Below are positions 31,438 to 40,299 of a stretch of 64,000 nucleotides of DNA, one piece after another (within the stretch, counting starts at the first letter, position 1; each line of letters starts with the position of its first letter). The position numbers and the translations under genes were made by a program. Below the pieces are notes generated by a model that saw nothing but the letters and a program-made list of their open reading frames with translations, had not been told where the DNA came from and made no database searches. Source of the DNA: Symbiodinium natans (lineage: Eukaryota > Sar > Dinophyceae > Suessiales > Symbiodiniaceae); the NCBI GenBank assembly GCA_905221605.1, contig CAJNDS010000902.1, positions 270,766 through 334,765 of the forward strand. Direction: 5' to 3'.

Positions 31438-34400
31438 TAGAGGGAGTCGTCACACAAGCATCCAGAGCAATAGGACTCGCGGCCGGCACAACCGCAGGCT
31501 CTTTCGTTGCAGGCTCCTTCGTCAGTGGTCCTCTCTCCCGCGTTGGGGTGCCGCAAGGGGTTCGGGAAATGTCCCGTCTAGCTGGCGGAGGCGGGCTGAC
31601 AGCTGCCGCAATGGAGCCCCCCGCGGCCCGAGGCTTGAGCCATGGTGTACCCCACCGCTCGCCATGGCGCGCGTTGGTGGTAGCCTCGCCTTGGGCTGGC
31701 GACTGCTGCGGCGTAGGAACCTCGACTGCAGTAGCAACTACCACGTCGGGACTGTTACTACCCGCAGGCACAGGGCTGTTTCCCGGAGAGTCCACATCAA
31801 TCGCAGTTTCGGAGGCAGCCTTACCCGTACGAACAGGTAGGAGGTGAAGACCACGGGGGGCTCGCAGTATGCCGGCCTTGTGTTCGAAAGCCGGGTCAGC
31901 GCGTTGAGCAGATCCCCGCTTGGGCGGCATCCTAATGCTGGTGTCCCCTAGCAAGCAGGTGAGGTACTGGGCGACCCCATCTCCTTCCCTCACCGGCTGG
32001 AAGGGGACACAATACACAGCATTGGGCAGGGGCTCCAGGACGAAGCCGCGCGTTTGCAGACTAACAATGGTGCCCGAGTAGGAGTTGGAGGTGAAAGAGG
32101 GACTCCCCCATCCTTCTTGCTGAAGTGTGCGGTAAAAAACCTCCCGCTTATCTCCCCAGGTGGCCTTCAAAGCCCACGCTTGATGCAGGGGTGGTGTTCC
32201 AAAGAGGTCCAGCCCAACTTTGCGTTCCGCAGGCAGCACGATGCTGGCTACTGTCCGTTCTCGGAAGGCTTGCTTGTGTAATGCCGTTGCAATGCCAGGG
32301 CCATCCATGCTCCACAAGCTGGCTTGTGTGCGCACATATTCAGCGCATTCAATTAGGCCCCCGGTTGCGCAGGCCGCCATTTGGAAGCATGCACCTATAC
32401 CATCAGAGTAGTGCGGTGCCACGAAAACCAAAGCCCCAAGCCCTCTCGTGAAGGAGGAGGTGGCTCGGGCAAACCCTGCCTCGCTACTAAACAGGAATCC
32501 AGAAGCCCGACATGTCACAAAGACACATATCCCAAATGTGGGGCCAGTGGAGCAGGCCGTGGTGATAGCGCCGAAGAAGCGTTTAAGGGACCCTATGCGA
32601 TTCATGAGGAAGGTCCGAAACGTCACAAGGCTCCAAGTGTTGGGCGCGCCAGTCAGCGGGAAGTCTTCCGCGGTTTGGCAGGCTTCAAGTAGGCTCATAT
32701 CGTCATCGCCCAGTGGGTCTGCGGGGAGACTCAACTGCAGCATAAACTTCATTTGGGTAACAATCCTGGCATACTGAGAGACCATCCCGATAGGGGAGTC
32801 AGGATAGACCTGGTGCCCAAAAGTGAGCACAATGTCCGCCAGGACCATGCTGAGGTCGTAGCTTCTGCCTATTTTGGTTTGGGTCTCATCCTGATCTTGC
32901 ACCCGTACCCATCGACACGTTTCCATCCACCTGCCTGCAAGGCTACGCAGTGGCCGCCCGAGCAGGTGCTGCATCGTGGGACCTGGTGGCATACGTAGCC
33001 GAGGGACCCTGCCTATCAGCTCGAAGCGGCACGCCTCCGAGTACCGACATGCGTATAGAATGGCAGCAATCTCAGGAGGGAGGCGCATGGATGAACAGAG
33101 CGAGAGGTTGACAGCCGGTCCGACAATGGCCTTCAGCCCGGCGGCCTGCATGACTGTCTCGGCTTGCTTCGGTTTGACGATGCTTATACAGAGAATCGAT
33201 TCCAGCATCGAGACCGCTGAGAACAATACCTCAGACGCTCCAGAGGAACGGTGGGGCTTGCCCCAAGAGGGCATCTCGCCTTGTCCCTTTTTCCACGGGC
33301 CGGAACTTTGGGCCGTTTGCCGCAAAAGGGCCGCAGGCAAGGTGGCTGGCGTGTGGAGGTCGGCAGGGACCGCATTGAGACCACAAATCTTTTGCTCCAA
33401 CAACTCCGTGACGAAGTGGTAATTGGGTCGCGATCCTCCAGCGGGCTGTCTGTGGTCGCCAATCATGACATCAAGTGCATGCTTGATGTGCGCCAGAATG
33501 GTGTTGGAACCAGGCGTGCCCAATTGCTGGGCTTCATCTCGGAGGAGCAACTCAACATCCTTTAGACGGTTAATGAGCTGCGAGTAGGGAAAGCTAAGCC
33601 TTGCCACAATCGTACCATGTGTCGTGGCTACAAGTAGCCCCCGGTACAAATCGTGCACATCAAAAGGGAGCTTATGTGTGTCCTTCTCCTTGTTACCCGG
33701 TATGCGAACGATGCGGCTGCGAACAAATTCATTGCTAGCAGTCGTGAGCCTATCAACCGCTTCGACATAGGCCCGAACCGATTCATTGCCATGAGCGGTG
33801 TACAGGGTGAGCCGGCTCGTCAGGCACGCAAGGAGTACTCCTAGAAACGCGCAGGATCGTGTCTTCCCGCTGCCGGGCGCACCCGTTATGAATACAGAAG
33901 TACGATTAGCGGCCAGGCCGTACGAGCACGCTCCCAGCAGCGCTGCCAGGTGTCCGTCCGCCCCCCAAAAGGTATCACAGAGGCACGTAAGGAAGGCGGG
34001 ACCAACCGCGAGCGCAAAGATGCTGGCTCGAGTCCTCGGATCGTGCTCGTTGCTCAACGAGTCATGGGACAGGCGTAGACACTCCGCATGCCACAGCGCA
34101 GGAGTCCGGGCGTCCTCTTGGCCGGGCAGCGGAGAGTCAGGCAGCGTAGCTAACACGCCACTCAGCAGCGTCGGCGTCCATTCTTTGCGATAGGATTGTT
34201 CCTCCGCAAGCCAAAGGTTGAGGAAGCTTTGCAAGGGGTTGGAAGCCCCCGGACCCGCAGTAAGCGATGCCTGCGCAGCTTGCGTTTCGTGCTTGCCTCT
34301 GAAGACTTGGCAGACCTCCGGGTGAATGAGCTGTGCCCATGTGTCGTGCCAGTTCCCTCTCACCACTAGCCCGATAAGGAGGACAAGCACTAAATCTGTG

Positions 34401-36886
34401 AGAAAGCCCGGCAACCACTGTGGCTGCCGGATGGCATCAAGAGGCGAGTCTTCTAGCGGAACGCCCAATGCAACATGCTGCCTTTCCCTAGGCATGTGTA
34501 ACAGAGCATCCCAAAGCGGGGTAGAGGCTCCTCCGGGCAGAACCTCAAGCTGGCTGACTCTCGGCAGTGAGGGTCGTTGCGCGAATTGGTTGTGCTGTTC
34601 ATCAGTCAAGAGCAGGGCAATGGTTATATTGACTGGCTGCATGGCCTTACTTTCTCCAGGGCCGGTGAAAAGCTTCTTCGGGGCAAGGAGCTCTATAAAC
34701 ATGCCTGGGTAGGCCACATCCCCCTTGTCTTCTCTCAAGGTAACCAGCAAAGCAGTGCCCTTGGCCGGCACTTTACCAGCGACAGCAAACCACTTTTTAG
34801 CCCAGTCAGGGACATCCGCCAACTCCGGTGTAAGGAGCATGACCGATGCCCTTGGGTAAACTCGATGGAGAAGGCAGATTGGCCATGTATGCGTGCCGGG
34901 CTTTATCGCCACAGGGGTGGCGGCCCGCTTGACCGCAGCTTGCTCTGGGTAGTGATACTGTTCCGAGGGCTCCTCCTCGATTTCTGCTTCCGAGGCCATG
35001 GCTAAAAACTGATAACCCAGCATGTCAACCAGGCGCTCTAACGACAGGTGGGGGAGCCACATACCCAAAACTAGTTTCATCGTGGGACCAAGTTCATGAT
35101 ACGGGGGCGGCAAATCAGCCAGATGCGGCTTGGCATCCGTCAGGAGGACTTGGGTACAGTCAGCACGGAGACTTGCAATGCTCCGGTTCTCAGCGGAAGG
35201 TATCCGGAGAAAAGCCTCCATATCGGGGCGTCTGATTTGCCGTCCCAGCACGGAGTTGATGAAAGTTTTAGACTTATCCGAAAGCTGGACAGAGCCACAC
35301 GCAACCCCCATCAAACCTGCTCGCACTGTGCGATCCATCCGGGGGTCGGCCAAGCCGCAAATCTTTTTAGTCAATTCCTTATGCACATAATCCCCCGGCG
35401 TGAGCTGGAATAGCTCTTCACTGTGGACAAAGTGACCATAAGAGTGTCCACCACTGCCAAGTGACTCAGGTCCAGTGAAGTAGTAGAGACGCGCTCCCGC
35501 GCCAATCGCTTGCGTCCTTGCTGCCTGGCTGGGCCGGAAGATACAAAGCTGGTCGCTCTCATGATGGACAAGACTAACAGCGTGCCGCAATTCCGAACCC
35601 AGGATATATTGCAGCATGGCCCGTGGCATGGCAACGCCGCCCAAACGTGCCTTGATGTGGACAAAATCGCCCTTGCAGTCAGGAAGCTTTTGGCGCTCAT
35701 GCCAAGCGATAGCCACAGCAGCGCCCGTATACGACCCAGCAGAGAAACCCGTAACGCACAGTTTGCACTCGCCAGCTCTACCCGCGGCGAGGCCCACATG
35801 CAGAGCGGTCAGCGCAGCAGTATGTGGCATGTGCAAGTGAGCCAGGGCAGGGCACATTGTCAGGGAGGCTTCTACCGAGCTGATTCTAGCACGAACCGCC
35901 GCTGGCAGACCGCATCCTTCGACCTGAGGGTACAGAGCACGTGCCCATAGCTGGGCGGCTTGGGGCAGGAGCAACAATGCATGTGCGGCATTACCGCTGG
36001 TCGAAAGCAACAACGGGCGTTGTGTGTCCTCATATCGGACCTTTTTGCCCTGGTTGTCCCGGACTGTTTCCATTTCTAAGCCAGTGAGTGCATAGGAATT
36101 GGCTGTGTGAATGATGCTACCCGACACAGTGGGGGGCGTATTCTCGGCCTTCCCATTCATCCCGCTAATGAAGAGCGACCGACATTCCCCTGAGGGGGTT
36201 AGGTGAGGCTTTGGAGGCGGGTACTGGTAGGCAGGAAAGGCAAAGGCTGCCAGGGCTTGTTGCACACGCATGGCTAGTCCATCATCCCAGTATTGACTGA
36301 GGCCCAACGGCGTGACCTTTATGTCTGCGGCGAAGAGAGGCCACGGCAGATCCGCCTGGGCCAGCCAAGCATGCGGCAGCAAGAAGAGCAAGCGGCCCAG
36401 TTGGGGTATTGGGTCGACTGCGCCATTTCGGGGTGGCCCTGCAGGAAGATAGGGCATCTTTCTTCCAAAACATGAGGACCCCAGGGAAGAGCTGGAGCCG
36501 CACTGGTCCACTGCCCTTTTTCCCAACAGAGGCCCACAGAGGGACGGTGTCCCCGTTGCCCCAGACCGACTCGGGTAGAGTAGGCAGCCGTACCACACTC
36601 CCCCACTGCGGCAAGATGTTTTTGCCTTTGGCACCATATCCATGCACAAAAGGAGGGGGTATAACCTCGGCGTATCGGTTCGCCATGAATAAGTCAGGAC
36701 CAGGTAGGATTGCCAAACGGGAGTGCGAGCCGCCGTAACCCATGAGCAAGGGAAGAAATCCCTGTTCATATGGGCCTTGTCCCCATGTTTTGACCCCTCT
36801 GACCTGCCTGACTGGGGAGGCGCCAAACTGGATGTCTGGCTCTGGCCGGCCAGCAGTAAGGTCGGCCGTTTTCCACGCAACCTCAT
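31298..36886 (-). CDS. Giant polyprotein: alpha/beta hydrolase plus UPF1-like SF1 helicase
   Basis: 1,862 codons without a stop. Around residues 379-385 GFSAGS is a GxSxG nucleophile elbow. A later HHESDQL and GGHSYGHF (about 478-485) can supply the acid and histidine of an alpha/beta-hydrolase triad. From about residue 998 a superfamily 1 helicase follows: GAPGSGKTRS (motif I), TAHGNESV (Ia-like), LLLRDEAQQLG (about 1112-1122, motif II), GDHRQPAGG (III), SSMRLPPEIAAILYACRYSEA (about 1263, matching the QYRMHP region of UPF1/DNA2-type helicases) and FARATSSFTRGLGALVFV (about 1471, motif VI-like, with TRG in place of the usual TRAR). The last about 250 residues are proline-, serine- and threonine-rich. 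The N-terminal 200 codons overlap the ORF at 36282-37553, which carries the better upstream continuation. The role is unknown; helicase and esterase activity are inferred from motifs only. Confidence 0.75.
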   Translation of the reverse strand: MRLRGKRPTLLLAGQSQTSSLAPPQSGRSEGSKHGDKAHMNRDFFPCSWVTAARTPVWQSYLVLTYSWRTDTPRLYPLLLCMDMVPKAKTSCRSGGVWYGCLLYPSRSGATGTPSLCGPLLGKRAVDQCGSSSSLGSSCFGRKMPYLPAGPPRNGAVDPIPQLGRLLFLLPHAWLAQADLPWPLFAADIKVTPLGLSQYWDDGLAMRVQQALAAFAFPAYQYPPPKPHLTPSGECRSLFISGMNGKAENTPPTVSGSIIHTANSYALTGLEMETVRDNQGKKVRYEDTQRPLLLSTSGNAAHALLLLPQAAQLWARALYPQVEGCGLPAAVRARISSVEASLTMCPALAHLHMPHTAALTALHVGLAAGRAGECKLCVTGFSAGSYTGAAVAIAWHERQKLPDCKGDFVHIKARLGGVAMPRAMLQYILGSELRHAVSLVHHESDQLCIFRPSQAARTQAIGAGARLYYFTGPESLGSGGHSYGHFVHSEELFQLTPGDYVHKELTKKICGLADPRMDRTVRAGLMGVACGSVQLSDKSKTFINSVLGRQIRRPDMEAFLRIPSAENRSIASLRADCTQVLLTDAKPHLADLPPPYHELGPTMKLVLGMWLPHLSLERLVDMLGYQFLAMASEAEIEEEPSEQYHYPEQAAVKRAATPVAIKPGTHTWPICLLHRVYPRASVMLLTPELADVPDWAKKWFAVAGKVPAKGTALLVTLREDKGDVAYPGMFIELLAPKKLFTGPGESKAMQPVNITIALLLTDEQHNQFAQRPSLPRVSQLEVLPGGASTPLWDALLHMPRERQHVALGVPLEDSPLDAIRQPQWLPGFLTDLVLVLLIGLVVRGNWHDTWAQLIHPEVCQVFRGKHETQAAQASLTAGPGASNPLQSFLNLWLAEEQSYRKEWTPTLLSGVLATLPDSPLPGQEDARTPALWHAECLRLSHDSLSNEHDPRTRASIFALAVGPAFLTCLCDTFWGADGHLAALLGACSYGLAANRTSVFITGAPGSGKTRSCAFLGVLLACLTSRLTLYTAHGNESVRAYVEAVDRLTTASNEFVRSRIVRIPGNKEKDTHKLPFDVHDLYRGLLVATTHGTIVARLSFPYSQLINRLKDVELLLRDEAQQLGTPGSNTILAHIKHALDVMIGDHRQPAGGSRPNYHFVTELLEQKICGLNAVPADLHTPATLPAALLRQTAQSSGPWKKGQGEMPSWGKPHRSSGASEVLFSAVSMLESILCISIVKPKQAETVMQAAGLKAIVGPAVNLSLCSSMRLPPEIAAILYACRYSEACRFELIGRVPRLRMPPGPTMQHLLGRPLRSLAGRWMETCRWVRVQDQDETQTKIGRSYDLSMVLADIVLTFGHQVYPDSPIGMVSQYARIVTQMKFMLQLSLPADPLGDDDMSLLEACQTAEDFPLTGAPNTWSLVTFRTFLMNRIGSLKRFFGAITTACSTGPTFGICVFVTCRASGFLFSSEAGFARATSSFTRGLGALVFVAPHYSDGIGACFQMAACATGGLIECAEYVRTQASLWSMDGPGIATALHKQAFRERTVASIVLPAERKVGLDLFGTPPLHQAWALKATWGDKREVFYRTLQQEGWGSPSFTSNSYSGTIVSLQTRGFVLEPLPNAVYCVPFQPVREGDGVAQYLTCLLGDTSIRMPPKRGSAQRADPAFEHKAGILRAPRGLHLLPVRTGKAASETAIDVDSPGNSPVPAGSNSPDVVVATAVEVPTPQQSPAQGEATTNARHGERWGTPWLKPRAAGGSIAAAVSPPPPARRDISRTPCGTPTRERGPLTKEPATKEPAVVPAASPIALDACVTTPSSEVDHRIGGGSAASCPPRSGGNIRDPRTTSTQPPDTTHAHSISGWD
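36010..36023. repeat. GGGC-loop hairpin ACAAC-GGGC-GTTGT
   Basis: 5-bp perfect stem inside the helicase polyprotein ORF. The shortest accepted member of the hairpin family. Confidence 0.5.
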
Positions 36887-37553
36887 GTATGTATCTTCCT
36901 AAAAGTGCCCACGCAAACACAAAGTCAGAGTGCTTGTGAGCAGTGGTTCCGGCAAGAGGGGTGTTGCGTAGACATTGCCGATAATGGATCTGGTCCAACG
37001 GCACCTGCTCATGCATACCAGGCAATGGAGTGGGCACTTCACTGGGCATGATGACTAGCTGCAGGGCTCGGCTCAACGCAGTACCAATTGAGGTCACCGC
37101 ACTAGCGACGTTGCCAGGGATGCAGAAGCGAGGGGGCCGGGGATGTTTGCCGTCCGGAGCATTCGGGTAGAAGAGGACCAATCCCCCATTTGCTTCGAGC
37201 TGGTCCTCGGACGCACAAACCATGCCAATTGAGTTTGGCGATCGAGCCCCACACGGTATGGACCCGTCCGGCGAGCAACTCCACGGCGAGGCTGGAAGCA
37301 AGCCACAGGGCTGTGTCTCGTCCGTCTCGACTTCCATGCTGCCCAGTGACTCCGTCGAGAGGGTATTGGGCAGTAGATCGAGGACTGCAAACCTTCGCAG
37401 CTCTTCTGCTTCCCACCTGGCAGTGAACAAGGTGTCATGGTCAAGCAACATCAAGACCACCCCTGGCGCAAGGACTCTGAGGACTGCCAGAATTTCGGGC
37501 CCCGCCCACGTAAAGTGCACAGAAGCTAGCCCCGCTTCCTTGGTGTTAACCAA
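36282..37553 (-). CDS. Glycosyltransferase-like segment of the polyprotein (frame 2)
   Basis: Residues 27-53 read APGVVLMLLDHDTLFTARW, a strand followed by DxD (DHD, about 38-40), as in GT-A fold nucleotide-sugar transferases. A long globular region follows (FMANRYAEVIPPPFVHGYGAKG). Coding character seems to pass to the frame of the helicase ORF near 36465 (…LMFWKKD to …PYLPAGPPRNG), so the last 60 codons here are probably not translated. The upstream part of the same protein is at 37546-37794. Glycosyltransferase assignment rests on the DxD strand only; an unrelated metal-binding fold is possible. Confidence 0.5.
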   Translation of the reverse strand: MVNTKEAGLASVHFTWAGPEILAVLRVLAPGVVLMLLDHDTLFTARWEAEELRRFAVLDLLPNTLSTESLGSMEVETDETQPCGLLPASPWSCSPDGSIPCGARSPNSIGMVCASEDQLEANGGLVLFYPNAPDGKHPRPPRFCIPGNVASAVTSIGTALSRALQLVIMPSEVPTPLPGMHEQVPLDQIHYRQCLRNTPLAGTTAHKHSDFVFAWALLGRYIHEVAWKTADLTAGRPEPDIQFGASPVRQVRGVKTWGQGPYEQGFLPLLMGYGGSHSRLAILPGPDLFMANRYAEVIPPPFVHGYGAKGKNILPQWGSVVRLPTLPESVWGNGDTVPLWASVGKKGSGPVRLQLFPGVLMFWKKDALSSCRATPKWRSRPNTPTGPLALLAAACLAGPGGSAVASLRRRHKGHAVGPQSILG

Positions 37554-37794
37554 GATGGGAAACCACCTCTCCCCACTGCATGCGTGCTACCAAATGCCGG
37601 ACAAAGTAGGGGAAGTGCGGAATAGACAAGAAGCAGCGACTATCCGTGACCAAGAGCAGGACATGGGCTCCTGCGGACTCAGCAGCCCGGAGCTGTGGAA
37701 GTAGGCAGCCGAGTAATGCATTGTAGTCAATCTCTGGGTGGAGACCTTGCGGCTCAGGCGGTTCGCCGGAAATGGCTCTCGAGGCCAGTTTCAA
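37546..37794 (-). CDS. N-terminal piece of the polyprotein (frame 3)
   Basis: 82 codons with AHVLLLVTDSRCF and FPYFVRHLVARMQWGEVVSH, which read as a Rossmann-like strand-helix unit placed just ahead of the DxD segment. One base is offset between this frame (stop at 37546) and the frame of 36282-37553; joining them gives a smooth run. Most likely it is part of one gene with the preceding proline-rich ORF. Confidence 0.5.
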   Translation of the reverse strand: MKLASRAISGEPPEPQGLHPEIDYNALLGCLLPQLRAAESAGAHVLLLVTDSRCFLSIPHFPYFVRHLVARMQWGEVVSHLG

Positions 37795-37830
37795 TGGCAG
37801 GGGTGGGCTCTGGGAAATTCTGATTACTTT

Positions 37831-38619
37831 CTAGTGCCTGCACGAGATCCTCAGGCTCCTGAGGCCCCGGCGCATGGTCAGCACTGAGAGTGCGAAGCTG
37901 GCATATAGCCTGCATTGCGGTCGCCGCAAGGACCTGTGGACCTGGTGGCTAGGGACCTGCCAAGGTGGCAGGTCGGCTGCAACTGGCGCGGGAGGTGGCC
38001 TCCCATGTGGAATTCGCGGCTCGATCCTACTGACCTCACCCACTGGGTATTCTCCAACACGTGGAGGAATCGGCGGTATGGGAGGGCGAGGACTATTATC
38101 CGGCCAGCAGACCCTAGGTGGATTAGGTGATGGAGTTTGCCAGGGCCCGGGAGACAGGGCTGTCTCCCTACCCGCTCCTTGTTCGGTGACAACACTCGCC
38201 CAAGGGGGAAGGTCTATCGCGTCACCAGGCAAAGCACTGTGCGTGGACACCGCTCGCCCCATGAGGGCACTGCTATGCGGCATGATGCCGATGCCTGGCC
38301 TCCATGCATGCAGGAGAAAACAGCGAACCGTGGGTTGCCGGGCGAAGCAGACGGCGTTGCTGTTTCTCAAAAAGGCAGAATGGTCCAGACACAACAAGGG
38401 TTGTATTTCCGGCGGAAAGTATCGGCACCAACCGGCAGCATCGAGTTCGTGAGGCAGGATGACGCCGGCTTGCATCTGCCTGGTCATTGCGATATCACTG
38501 GTCCCTAAAGTGGCAAGTGCAGTGAGTTGCCCTCTCCTGGCAACGTGGACTTGGAGCACTTGCGCTCCAACCCGGATCGCGTACGGTTGACAGGCATACG
38601 ACTCCATGGCATCACTCAC
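37831..38619 (-). CDS. Unknown protein with proline-rich C terminus, probable N terminus of the polyprotein
   Basis: 262 codons from an ATG at 38619 (MSDAMESYACQPYAIRVGAQ). The first 150 residues look globular (VHVARRGQLTALATLGTSDIAMTRQMQAGVILP). The rest is proline-rich, like a linker. A perfect 8-bp-stem GGGC-loop hairpin lies within the coding sequence at 38149-38168. Near 37880 coding character shifts to another frame (HAPGPQEPEDLVQALESN) leading to 37794. No family recognised. It is probably the start of a protein of about 3,000 residues running to 29227. Confidence 0.5.
   Translation of the reverse strand: MSDAMESYACQPYAIRVGAQVLQVHVARRGQLTALATLGTSDIAMTRQMQAGVILPHELDAAGWCRYFPPEIQPLLCLDHSAFLRNSNAVCFARQPTVRCFLLHAWRPGIGIMPHSSALMGRAVSTHSALPGDAIDLPPWASVVTEQGAGRETALSPGPWQTPSPNPPRVCWPDNSPRPPIPPIPPRVGEYPVGEVSRIEPRIPHGRPPPAPVAADLPPWQVPSHQVHRSLRRPQCRLYASFALSVLTMRRGLRSLRISCRH
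38149..38168. repeat. GGGC-loop hairpin, 8-bp stem
   Basis: GGGAGACA-GGGC-TGTCTCCC, perfect, inside the proline-rich ORF (37831-38619). Confidence 0.85.
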
Positions 38620-39131
38620 CGAACATGGCAGGCCAAACTCATGTGACTACCCCACAGGCAGCGGAGAACCACGAGGCAACCTCCAGACACCAAGATCCCT
38701 GGAAAGCCCTTACAAAAACTAGGGAGGGACTCCAGGAAAGGGAGGACCAAACAAAAAGCACAGCACACAGGAGAGAAGAAGCAGAAAGGCGAGAAAAAAC
38801 CAGTCAGGAGCGTTACAACCCTCTACACAATGGGTTCCTCGTTCAGTCAGCCAGCCACCCTTAGCTTGAGCCAGGGCACATCCAACGCGCAACCTGAAAA
38901 GGGATGCAGCGTGTCATCGCAGGTGGCTGTTACTTGTGGCTGCAATGTGCTGCATGTACAAAGCAATGACCTGGAGACGATGGCATCCTTTACTTTGTCC
39001 GTGCACAGTAGTAGCACCAGAATGCAGGCGTACCTCGGTTGCTGGTCTGTTTGTAGCGGCAACACAAGGGCCGGCGCGCATAAATCGATTAAAATGGAAA
39101 AAGGAAGGCACTCTCTACCCTGCCCCGACGA
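38620..39131. other. Intergenic spacer in the collinear block
   Basis: About 500 bases between the hydrolase stop and the next start. Open frames exist on both strands, none with a convincing protein signature. Confidence 0.5.
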
Positions 39132-40121
39132 CTACTCCGGGAGCTCGATATGGTCCGCCAGCAGCCAATCAGGATCGCTCAGCAATGCAGGCCACACCAC
39201 ATGCTCCGGGTCCTTGCCGATAACCACCTGGCGGATTGTGAGGCCGGGGGCCCAGGGGTACTGCGTGCGTCCGTAGCCCTTGAAGGCGGTAAAGTGTGAG
39301 TCTTCGGAAAGGGCTTCTGTGACAGGAGGCACGCGATGATTGCCCCGCACCGAGTAGCACATCCGAAGGTGGTGCTGAAAGGTCTCTACGTCCTTTCGTC
39401 CGCCATAGACTAAAATTCGTGTCTCCCCGCCCGTTGGGGCTGGCAGCAAAGAAGGCAGCCTAATGGGGCCCATGCAAACACAAGCCCGGAAGGTCGCATG
39501 GGCCTCGGAAATTGCAATCTGGTAGGTGATGGTTCCTCCAGAGCCAAGGCCCATGAGATATGTGGGCAAGGAGATGCGAGGGCTCGCATCACGTTGGACG
39601 GCCAGTAGGAGCGGTAGAATTTCCATTGTATACACTGCCTTGGTCCAGGCAGCACCGTCAGGCAGCATCCAGGCAGGCGGTGAGCCTGCTTGTCCCGCCA
39701 CAGGCCATGCGCAGGCAATGACGGCCTTTTTGAAAGCCAGGTTGCTCCACAGATACTCGATGGCCCCTTGCCAAGGCAGTGGGTGCATATTCTCCACATA
39801 GAAATGTCCACAACCAGGGAGGAGAAGCACTATCGAGTTGGCTTCCCCTGCATCCGCACTCGGCCGGGATACAACAAAGGGGAGGGTTGAACTGCCATGG
39901 CTCGCCGTAATCCAGGTGTTTTCACGCCCAGCTACGAGCGGAGGGGCGACCAATGGAGGAGGCTGCAGGTTCTCCAGGCCAAGGGGCTCTTGCAATGCCA
40001 TGGCGAAGAAGAGGCAGCCTACCCAATTGATGGGGCAAGGTAGAGGAAGACTGGGCAGTCTTGCCTGAGAGCCGTGCCGTCCAGCGCAAAGAATGTCACA
40101 CAACAACAAGCTTGCTCCCAA
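39132..40121 (-). CDS. Alpha/beta-hydrolase-like protein
   Basis: 329 codons. MALQEPLGLENL near 40003 is an alternative start. LLLPGCGHFYVEN and a helical region precede LMGLGSGGTITYQIA, a strand-elbow-helix of GxSxG type (GLGSGG, about residue 190). ILVYGGRKDVETF can give the acidic residue and EDSHFTAFKGYG the histidine of the catalytic triad, in the order expected of a serine esterase or acylpeptidase fold. RDASPRIS, just before the elbow, is encoded by a perfect hairpin (39574-39591). A second hairpin lies at 40047-40062 in the N-terminal part. At least three decayed copies lie at 27.4-29.2 kb. Substrate unknown. Confidence 0.65.
   Translation of the reverse strand: MGASLLLCDILCAGRHGSQARLPSLPLPCPINWVGCLFFAMALQEPLGLENLQPPPLVAPPLVAGRENTWITASHGSSTLPFVVSRPSADAGEANSIVLLLPGCGHFYVENMHPLPWQGAIEYLWSNLAFKKAVIACAWPVAGQAGSPPAWMLPDGAAWTKAVYTMEILPLLLAVQRDASPRISLPTYLMGLGSGGTITYQIAISEAHATFRACVCMGPIRLPSLLPAPTGGETRILVYGGRKDVETFQHHLRMCYSVRGNHRVPPVTEALSEDSHFTAFKGYGRTQYPWAPGLTIRQVVIGKDPEHVVWPALLSDPDWLLADHIELPE
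39574..39591. repeat. GGGC-loop hairpin, 7-bp stem, in hydrolase gene
   Basis: GATGCGA-GGGC-TCGCATC, perfect. The homologous sites of the decayed copies read GATGTGA-GGGC-TCACATC (28464-28481, 29128-29145): both sides of one pair changed. Confidence 0.85.
40047..40062. repeat. GGGC-loop hairpin, 6-bp stem
   Basis: AAGACT-GGGC-AGTCTT, perfect, near the 5' end of the hydrolase ORF. Confidence 0.75.
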
Positions 40122-40299
40122 CTTCCCCTGACTCAGCTCCCTTCAGTTGGAGACTACATCAGCAGTATAACATGATCAATGGTTACAACTTTCCAAATCG
40201 GTCAAGACAACAGCATGACATTACAGGAATGCCGCATGACCATGGATAACGACCGATGTACTAGGCCGCCGTTTGTTCCGTATTCGCACAAGGTCAGCG

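Noticed and set aside
31629-31640. CTTGAGCCATGG resembling an inverted spliced leader
   Set aside because: Lies inside the coding sequence of the helicase polyprotein and lacks the TTTT core.
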